Source: Lentisphaeria bacterium
Lineage (GTDB): Bacteria > Verrucomicrobiota > Lentisphaeria > Oligosphaerales > Oligosphaeraceae
Reading direction: 5' to 3'
DNA: 10,468 nucleotides
Assembly: GCA_016287975.1 (NCBI GenBank)
Contig: JAEEXV010000033.1
Coordinates: 1 to 10,468, forward strand
Below, piece by piece: positions 5,835 to 10,468 of this stretch (the stretch's first letter is position 1; every line of letters begins with the position of its first letter). The notes under the pieces are model-generated. The model was not told where the DNA came from and did not search any database. It saw nothing but the letters and a program-made list of their open reading frames with translations. Made by a program: the position numbers and the translations under genes.

Positions 5835-6620
5835 TCAGAACTTGGCGATGGGGCGGAGTTTGAAGCCCATTTCCTCAAGTTGCCCGTGGAGATTCTTGAA
5901 CCCGTTGAACAGGAATGAGTAATCCCCGATGCTGGCAAAGAAGCGGTAGCCCATTTCCTGGAAGTGCTTCACGCGGGCGAGGCCACAGGCGACGCCAGGG
6001 ACCTTGTGGTATTTCTCGCAGGCGGCGACGACGCGCCGATAGACCTCCATCATCTTGGGGTGCTCGAACTGCCCCGCGATGCCCAGGTTCAGCGAGAGGT
6101 CGGCGGGGCCGACGAAGACCACGTCCACGCCGTCCACCGCGGCGATGTCCTCGATATAGGGGAGGGTCTCGGGATCCTCAATCTGCACGATGAGGAAGTT
6201 CTCCGCATTGGCGCGTTTGAGATACTCTTCGTAGGGGATGAGGCCGAAGCGCGCCTCGGCGTTGACGCCGTCGACGCCGCGCGCGCCCTCGGGGTGGAAC
6301 TTCATGTCGCGGACGATTCGGCGCACTTCGTCGGGGCCGCTGGCGCGGGGGAGCATGATGCCTTTGGCGCCGAATTCAAGCGCATGGAGCATGGGCATGT
6401 AGTTGGCGGGCTTGATGCGGACGACGGCCTCCATTCCGCTCAGGCGGCACGCGCGGATGATGGAATCGAGCTTGGATGGGTCGATGCCGATGTGCTCGTT
6501 GCAGATCCAGACGCAGTCGAAGCCCAGGAGTCCGACCATTTCGTAGATTGCGGGATCCTGGTAGGCGATCTTGATCATCATCACGGATTCGCCCGCCTGG
6601 AGTTTTGCCTTGGTGCCCAT
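5835..6620 (-). CDS. HpcH/HpaI-family class II aldolase (possibly RhmA-like)
   Basis: A 261-residue protein of typical family length (about 250-270). By comparison with HpaI/RhmA, the key residues are in place: His43 in ICNEHIG, Arg68 in AVVRIK, the metal ligand Glu148 in IVQIEDPE, and Asp174 in FVGPADLS. The ARFG motif (123-126) is also present. These enzymes use a divalent metal to cleave 2-keto-3-deoxy acids into pyruvate (or an alpha-keto acid) and an aldehyde in the cytoplasm. Substrates in the family include 2-keto-3-deoxyglucarate, -rhamnonate and 4-hydroxy-2-ketoheptanedioate. The rhamnosidase-like gene across the divergent control region makes the rhamnonate version (RhmA) attractive, by inference only. 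The start at 6620 is set by AGAGGAG (6633-6627), six bases upstream; a much longer frame upstream overlaps the regulator gene and is spurious. Confidence 0.92.
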   Translation of the reverse strand: MGTKAKLQAGESVMMIKIAYQDPAIYEMVGLLGFDCVWICNEHIGIDPSKLDSIIRACRLSGMEAVVRIKPANYMPMLHALEFGAKGIMLPRASGPDEVRRIVRDMKFHPEGARGVDGVNAEARFGLIPYEEYLKRANAENFLIVQIEDPETLPYIEDIAAVDGVDVVFVGPADLSLNLGIAGQFEHPKMMEVYRRVVAACEKYHKVPGVACGLARVKHFQEMGYRFFASIGDYSFLFNGFKNLHGQLEEMGFKLRPIAKF

Positions 6621-6649
6621 GAATTGCTCCTCTGTGTCGTGGTTGCTCA

Positions 6650-6659
6650 AAACGCGTTT
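6650..6659. promoter_or_regulatory. CGCG-centred palindrome, candidate operator of the aldolase gene
   Basis: AAACGCGTTT is a perfect 10-bp palindrome, and A/T-flanked CG centres are common in operators of sugar regulators. It lies 30-39 bases upstream of the aldolase ATG and just downstream of a possible minus-strand -10 (TATATT, 6669-6664), where a bound repressor would cover the start of transcription. It has no second copy in the window that I can see. Confidence 0.45.
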
Positions 6660-6663
6660 CCAG

Positions 6664-6669
6664 AATATA
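6664..6669 (-). promoter_or_regulatory. Possible -10 of the aldolase promoter
   Basis: TATATT on the minus strand, about 44 bases upstream of the ATG, is one mismatch from consensus. I find no good -35 at 16-18 bases, so the promoter may need an activator or lie elsewhere. Confidence 0.35.
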
Positions 6670-6836
6670 ATCCAGATTTCAGGGATGCTCTCTCCCCTGC
6701 GCGGGTGGATTTCGCGGAGGGAGGGGCGCGCGGCGGGGCAGGGCGGGAGACAAGCGACAGGCATCGCAGACGCCATGGAGAGAGGGGCGGAGAAACGCCT
6801 CCCTTGCCGTTTCCCCCCGGGGCGCAAAATGGGGGG

Positions 6837-6861
6837 CGGGTCGATTTTTACCCGTTTTTTT
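6837..6861 (+). terminator. Terminator-like hairpin upstream of the regulator promoter
   Basis: CGGGT (6837-6841) pairs with ACCCG (6850-6854) with an 8-base loop, followed directly by seven Ts (6855-6861). The stem may be extended by surrounding G-rich sequence. No plus-strand protein gene ends here, so it would terminate a short leader or non-coding RNA, or block antisense transcription from the aldolase side. Confidence 0.45.
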
Positions 6862-6873
6862 CTGTGGCGGGGC

Positions 6874-6901
6874 TTGCATTTCTTGGAAAATATGGTATAA
6901 T
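6874..6901 (+). promoter_or_regulatory. Promoter of the GntR-LacI regulator gene
   Basis: A perfect TATAAT (6896-6901) preceded by TGG forms an extended -10. TTGCAT (6874-6879) lies 16 bases upstream as a weak -35. The ATG is 46 bases downstream, with AGGGAG (6937-6942) as ribosome-binding site. The surrounding AT-rich stretch contrasts sharply with the flanking GC-rich sequence. Confidence 0.75.
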
Positions 6902-6929
6902 TTAAATACCAAACAAAAATCCATTTGGT
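6894..6929. promoter_or_regulatory. Inverted repeats at the regulator promoter, candidate auto-operator
   Basis: GGTAT (6894-6898) and ATACC (6906-6910) form an inverted repeat with a 7-base spacer over the -10. ACCAAA (6908-6913) and TTTGGT (6924-6929) form a second one with a 10-base spacer that shares the ACC. The second is followed by CTTTTTT and could also fold as a weak AU-rich attenuator in the leader. Placement over the -10 and start region fits repression by the gene's own product. Confidence 0.5.
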
Positions 6930-6947
6930 CTTTTTTAGGGAGCAACC

Positions 6948-8018
6948 ATGGTAGAAGGTGCGATCAAATCGAAGCAGTCGGCGTTTTCGCGGAATGTGAT
7001 GGAGGCGATCCGTTGCGGGATCTACCCCGTTGGGGCGAAGTTGCCGTCGGAGCGTGGGTTGTGCGTGCGCTATGGATTGAGTCGGAATACGATTCGCGAG
7101 GGTTTGTCGGAGTTGCTGGCGGCTGGGATGTTGGTGCGTTGCGGTCGGAGCGCGGTGGTGTCCGGGGAGGCGTTGCGGCTGATCGAGGCGGGTCGTGGGG
7201 AGAAGGCTCGGCGTGTGTTCGTGATGCTGCAGCTGTCGATGTACGAGAACCCGATTTTTCGGGCGATGTTCGAGCGGATGCGGTATGGGCTGGAGGGGCA
7301 GGCGACGTGCGTGGTGCTTTTCTATGAGGACTTTTCGGCGGAGCTGCTGCCGGATCTGGGGGAGACGGACGTGGTGGTTCTGATGGGGGGCAGCCCGCAT
7401 CCACTGCAGATCCGCGAACTGGAGCGGCGTTGCGCGGGCGTGGTGCATCTGAACCGCCAGGACAACTTCTCCTACTGCATCATGCCGGACAACTACGCGG
7501 CGGGGCGGGAGGTGGCCTCGTATCTGGTTGCGCAGGGACACCGCCGCATCGGGATCGCGCTGTGCGACCCCGAGCATCCGGACGAGTTCGGGGACCGTTT
7601 CCGTGGGGCGCGGGACTATCTCAGGGAGGTCGGGCTGGAACTGCTGGCGGCTCCGGTGGACGGGATGCAGCCGCCGCTGAAGCGGATGAGCGACTTCGTG
7701 CAGACCTACCGCCGCCAGGGGGTGACGGCGATGCTGTGCGTGAAGGACATTTCGGCGCTGATGCTCTATGAATACGCGCGGCAGGAGGGGATTGCAATCC
7801 CAGAGGATTTGAGCGTGGTCGGCTTCGACGATCGCTGCTACACCGCGAATGTGCGTCCCGCGTTGACGACGGTGCGCTATCCGGTGGAGACGATGGCGGA
7901 CGCGGCGGTGGAGACCATTCGGCGTCTGCTGCGGGGGGAACGCCCTGCGGCGCTCCAGCAGATCGCGATGGTTCTGCTGCGGCGGGAATCGGTGGCGAAG
8001 GTGGCCGTGAATCATTGA
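6948..8018 (+). CDS. GntR-LacI hybrid transcriptional regulator (AraR-like layout)
   Basis: The 356-residue protein has a GntR winged-helix domain at about residues 10-75 (core [19 protein letters not shown], then [12 protein letters not shown]) joined to a LacI/GalR-type ligand-binding domain at about 88-350. The latter is marked by [24 protein letters not shown] (181-204), [17 protein letters not shown] (214-230), [12 protein letters not shown] (284-295) and [21 protein letters not shown] (304-324). This is the architecture of AraR from Bacillus. Such proteins bind palindromic operators and are released by a sugar or sugar derivative. It stands between the divergent aldolase gene and the pseudopilin/glycosidase pair, so it probably controls one or both. 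The ATG at 6948 has AGGGAG five bases upstream. Confidence 0.95.
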   Translation: MVEGAIKSKQSAFSRNVMEAIRCGIYPVGAKLPSERGLCVRYGLSRNTIREGLSELLAAGMLVRCGRSAVVSGEALRLIEAGRGEKARRVFVMLQLSMYENPIFRAMFERMRYGLEGQATCVVLFYEDFSAELLPDLGETDVVVLMGGSPHPLQIRELERRCAGVVHLNRQDNFSYCIMPDNYAAGREVASYLVAQGHRRIGIALCDPEHPDEFGDRFRGARDYLREVGLELLAAPVDGMQPPLKRMSDFVQTYRRQGVTAMLCVKDISALMLYEYARQEGIAIPEDLSVVGFDDRCYTANVRPALTTVRYPVETMADAAVETIRRLLRGERPAALQQIAMVLLRRESVAKVAVNH

Positions 8019-8041
8019 GTGTTTTTTGCAGAGTGGATAAT
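8015..8041 (+). promoter_or_regulatory. Weak candidate promoter before the pseudopilin gene
   Basis: GATAAT (8036-8041) is a one-mismatch -10. The best -35, TTGAGT (8015-8020), overlaps the regulator stop and has only a 15-base spacer. There is no terminator between the regulator and pseudopilin genes, so read-through from the regulator promoter is also possible. Confidence 0.3.
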
Positions 8042-8059
8042 ACAAAAGGAGATGCACTG

Positions 8060-8794
8060 ATGAAGAACAAGAGTTTTACCCTGATTGAACTGCTGGTGGT
8101 GATCGCGATCATCGCCATTCTGGCGTCGATGCTGCTGCCTGCGCTGTCGAAGGCGCGGGAGAAGGCGAAGGCGACGAACTGCCTGTCGAATCTGAAGCAG
8201 CAGGGGCTGGCGATGAACATGTACTGCGACGACAACGTCGAGGAGTTCCCGCGGATGTACCCGCGCACGGAATATCGGAACGGCGCATGCTCGAGCTGGA
8301 CGACGCAGCTGGTGGGCGAGAAGTACATCCAGGGGCGGATGTTCATGTGCCCGTCCGGGCTGGGCGGCGACGTCTGCCGCAGTCCGTGGGCGCGGGTGAC
8401 TGGGTCGGACGCGGATATCGTGAACGGGATGGGGAACCACACGGACTGGCCATGGCTCTATCCAGACTACGCGCTGAGCGTCTGCACTTCGCTGGAGATG
8501 ATCGACCCGAACTACGCGGGAAATGCGTCGTCGCGGCGGGACAAGTTCAACCGTCCAGGCCAGAAGGTGCTGATGGCGGACGGCTTCTATCGGGCGGGGA
8601 GCCTGCTGCTGGAGCGGGGCTACTTCATGCTGTGGTTTTCGAATGCGCAGAGCGGCTATGTGGCGGTGCTGGGGCCGCGGCACAGCCAGGCGGTCAACGT
8701 GCTGTGGATGGATGGACACGCGAGTTCCGAGCGAAGCAAGCCAGGCAATCCGTATTCGAATCTGTCGCTGGCGGACAACTTTGCGTATCGGTAG
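8060..8794 (+). CDS. Pseudopilin-like protein with prepilin N-terminus and H-X9-DG motif
   Basis: The start at 8060 is set by AAGGAG (8046-8051) eight bases upstream; an upstream in-frame ATG would bury the prepilin signal. The 244-residue product begins [18 protein letters not shown], the short positively charged leader, Phe-Thr-Leu-Ile-Glu cleavage/methylation site (Glu at position +5) and hydrophobic helix of type IV pilins and type II secretion pseudopilins. The C-terminal part has [14 protein letters not shown], an exact H-X9-DG motif of the prepilin-associated domain common in Lentisphaerae, Planctomycetes and Verrucomicrobia. The middle is rich in Trp, Tyr and Cys. A prepilin peptidase elsewhere should process it, leaving it in the inner membrane with its globular part outside. 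Its stop is six bases before the glycosidase ATG, in the same frame. Confidence 0.93.
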   Translation: MKNKSFTLIELLVVIAIIAILASMLLPALSKAREKAKATNCLSNLKQQGLAMNMYCDDNVEEFPRMYPRTEYRNGACSSWTTQLVGEKYIQGRMFMCPSGLGGDVCRSPWARVTGSDADIVNGMGNHTDWPWLYPDYALSVCTSLEMIDPNYAGNASSRRDKFNRPGQKVLMADGFYRAGSLLLERGYFMLWFSNAQSGYVAVLGPRHSQAVNVLWMDGHASSERSKPGNPYSNLSLADNFAYR

Positions 8795-8800
8795 GGCATC

Positions 8801-10468
8801 ATGGGGCATGATGCATCGCAGTCGTGGTGGGGGAGGCCGTTGAATGCGCGGGACGGCGCGTTCCCGTTCCTCGTCTACGAGGGCGCGGGGCTGGCGGCGC
8901 ACTTCCGCGTGCGTTTCCAGGCGCCGCGCGCGGAGGCCGCGGAGGTGCGCTGCTGCGCGCTGGATGAGGCGCTCCTTTTCGTGAATGGCGCGCTGGTGGC
9001 GCGCCTCGGAGAGAACAGCGCGGCGGGACAGTGCTTCTGCCGTCGTGTGCGGCTGCCGCTGCGGCGCGGCCGGAACGAGGTGCGTCTGCTGGCGTGGCGG
9101 CTGGGGGAGCACGCCGCCTATTCACGGACGTCCGCTTTCTGCGGCGTGGCGATGCAGGCGGTCTCGCCGCGCCATGCGGCCTGGCTGGACACGGGGCGGG
9201 CGCCTTGGGAGATGCACGAGGCCATGGGGCTCTCCGTGCGCCTGGAGCACATCGCGGCGACGGCAGGCTACCCGGTTGTGATGGACGGTCGAACGCTGGC
9301 GGCGCCGACGCGCGGCTGGCAGCCTGCCGTCTACGGCTGCCCTGCTGCCGCGGCACCGCGGATCTATGAGTCGCCGCTGCCGCCGCAGCAGGAGGCGCCC
9401 TGGCTTGGCGCGCACGCGGTGTATGCGGACGACGGCGACGACGGGACGATGCTGGCGGCGGAGTCATGCCGCTTGGAATGGGTGGCGCTGGCGGAGCGGT
9501 TGCTCCAGGGGCAGGCGGTCGAGGTGCCGCCGCGGACGCGCTTCCGCGCGCTGGCGGATCTGGGGCGCTACGGCTGCGTGCTGGCGTCGTTCCACGGGGC
9601 GGGGCGCGGCGCCTCGGTGAGTCTGCGTTTCACGGAGGCGCTCTTCACGGTGTCGCAGACGGAGCGCTTCCAGCCGTTGAAAGGGCGGCGCGACGAGTGG
9701 GAGGGCCGCTGGTTCTTCGGGAAAGGCGACTGCTTCCAGACGGGAACGCGTCCTGCCTTCTTCACCAACCTGGACTGGCAGGCCGGCCGCTATGCGATGC
9801 TGGAAATCCGCACGGGCCCCGCGCCGTTGCGCCTGGAGGACTTCGCCCTGGCGTCTTCTGGCTACCCGCTGTCGGAGGAGGGCGGTTTCCAACTGGATGC
9901 GGGCGACGACGGCCGCTGGCGCGAGACGCTGGTGCGCACCATTCGGATGTGCGCCCACGACACCTACATGGACTGTCCGTTCTACGAGCGGCTGATGTAT
10001 GTGGGGGACACGCGGCTGCAGGTGCTGGCGACCTATCTTCTGACCCGTGACCGCCGTCTGCCTCGGAAGGCGCTGCTGACGCTGGCGGAGAGCAGGCTGG
10101 AGAACGGGCTGATGCTCTCGCGCTATCCCGACCGCCACTCCCAGGTGATCCCGCCCTTTGCGCTGTGGTGGGTCGCCATGCTGGAGGACTACGCCCGATG
10201 GACCGACGATGCGCCGCTGGTGCGCAGGCTGCTGCCAATGGCGGAGGGCGTCGCGGAGGCCTTCCAGGTCTGCGAGGGAGCGGACGGCCTCGTGACGTGC
10301 CCCCAGGGCTGGAACTTCTACGACTGGGTGGAGGACGCGGCTTGGGAACGGGGCGCGCCGCCTGGCCACGGCGGCGAGAAGCCTGGCGCCCTGCTGAACT
10401 GGCACTACGCCGGGACGCTGAAGGCGCTGGCGCGGCTGGAGGCGGCCTTCGGCGACGCCGCGCGCAGC
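8801..10468 (+). CDS. GH78-type alpha-L-rhamnosidase-like glycosidase (3' end beyond window)
   Basis: The frame is open from ATG 8801 to the window end, giving 556 residues without a stop. Residues about 20-120 form a beta-rich domain resembling the jelly-roll domains before GH78 enzymes (AALDEALLF-VNGALV type strands). A second beta-rich stretch covers about 220-350. The (alpha/alpha)6 catalytic domain begins near 370 with DCPFYERLMYVGD (391-403). Asp391, Glu396 and Asp403 have the same spacing as the three acidic residues of the GH78 DCPxRxER-x5-GD signature, and WNFYDWVE (504-511) matches the later catalytic-barrel motif. The fourth catalytic acid would lie beyond the window. DCPFYER in place of DCPQRDER marks a divergent subgroup, so the substrate may not be a plain rhamnoside. 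No signal peptide is seen, pointing to a cytoplasmic enzyme acting on imported oligosaccharides. The Shine-Dalgarno is poor, and translation is likely coupled to the pseudopilin gene. Confidence 0.85.
   Translation, partial: MGHDASQSWWGRPLNARDGAFPFLVYEGAGLAAHFRVRFQAPRAEAAEVRCCALDEALLFVNGALVARLGENSAAGQCFCRRVRLPLRRGRNEVRLLAWRLGEHAAYSRTSAFCGVAMQAVSPRHAAWLDTGRAPWEMHEAMGLSVRLEHIAATAGYPVVMDGRTLAAPTRGWQPAVYGCPAAAAPRIYESPLPPQQEAPWLGAHAVYADDGDDGTMLAAESCRLEWVALAERLLQGQAVEVPPRTRFRALADLGRYGCVLASFHGAGRGASVSLRFTEALFTVSQTERFQPLKGRRDEWEGRWFFGKGDCFQTGTRPAFFTNLDWQAGRYAMLEIRTGPAPLRLEDFALASSGYPLSEEGGFQLDAGDDGRWRETLVRTIRMCAHDTYMDCPFYERLMYVGDTRLQVLATYLLTRDRRLPRKALLTLAESRLENGLMLSRYPDRHSQVIPPFALWWVAMLEDYARWTDDAPLVRRLLPMAEGVAEAFQVCEGADGLVTCPQGWNFYDWVEDAAWERGAPPGHGGEKPGALLNWHYAGTLKALARLEAAFGDAARS

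Larger units (their letters stand above)
6643..6671 (+). promoter_or_regulatory. Possible plus-strand promoter inside the divergent region
   Basis: A perfect TATAAT (6666-6671) lies 17 bases after TTGCTC (6643-6648), which matches the -35 consensus at three positions. It would start a rightward transcript near 6678 that meets the terminator-like hairpin at 6837-6861. It overlaps the minus-strand -10, so only one of the two may be real. Confidence 0.3.
6621..6947. other. Divergent control region between aldolase and regulator
   Basis: These 327 bases hold no gene I believe. The aldolase side has the CGCG-centred palindrome (6650-6659) and overlapping AT-rich -10-like sequence on both strands. 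The middle (about 6690-6836) is very G-rich, with several possible hairpins (for example CCCCCC at 6813-6818 with GGGGGG at 6831-6836). A plus-strand terminator-like hairpin follows (6837-6861), then the promoter and palindromes of the regulator gene (6874-6929). Such length and structure is more than two simple promoters need. Confidence 0.6.

Noticed and set aside
6571..6900. Plus-strand frame crossing the divergent region
   Set aside because: It starts inside the aldolase antisense strand, has Arg/Gly bias, lacks a ribosome-binding site and ends within the regulator's -10.
5835..8057. 740-codon minus-strand open frame
   Set aside because: Only the part from 6620 downward is the aldolase. 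The N-terminal two thirds are antisense to the well-supported regulator, rich in Arg/His/Pro, and cross the divergent promoter region.
9464..10405. 313-codon minus-strand open frame opposite the glycosidase
   Set aside because: The plus-strand frame carries recognisable GH78 motifs. The antisense product is Arg/Gln/His-rich without motifs.

Overview
The window (about 10.5 kb, GC-rich, strong G/C bias at third codon positions) most resembles a member of the PVC superphylum, probably Lentisphaerae (Victivallis-like). Three things suggest this: a pseudopilin with an N-terminal cleavage/methylation helix and a C-terminal H-X9-DG motif placed directly before a glycoside hydrolase, a GntR-LacI hybrid regulator, and small lipoproteins with low-complexity tails. 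The assignment is an inference from gene content; there is no rRNA or other phylogenetic marker in the window.

Layout. Positions 1-102 hold the last 33 codons of an unrecognised plus-strand gene. Positions 103-681 are gene-free but highly structured: two inverted copies of a 25-nt hairpin element, a 9-bp tandem array, other hairpins, and a terminator for the operon to the right. Positions 682-4293 are a tightly packed minus-strand operon read right to left: nrdR, a protein with a possible degenerate ATP-cone, a phytoene-desaturase-like FAD oxidoreductase, an L7Ae-like RNA-binding protein, and two small lipoproteins. Two junctions are ATGA overlaps and a third has its Shine-Dalgarno inside the preceding gene. 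Its promoter, just before nrdR, has a consensus -10 and two inverted repeats. Positions 4375-4755 hold a free-standing small basic protein gene with its own promoter and a strong terminator. Positions 4852-5751 (GNAT-like acyltransferase) and 5835-6620 (HpcH/HpaI aldolase) run on the minus strand.

Positions 6621-6947 form a divergent control region. It has palindromes at both promoter areas and a candidate short plus-strand transcript ending at a hairpin-plus-T-run. To its right, on the plus strand, are the GntR-LacI regulator (6948-8018), the pseudopilin (8060-8794) and a GH78-type alpha-L-rhamnosidase-like enzyme (8801 to the window end, incomplete).

Working model for the right half, by inference: the glycosidase releases a deoxysugar such as L-rhamnose, the regulator senses a related ligand and controls both directions, and the aldolase could be the last step of a non-phosphorylated 2-keto-3-deoxy-sugar-acid route (RhmA-like). 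The left half looks like housekeeping (ribonucleotide reductase control, RNA binding) joined to envelope lipoproteins.
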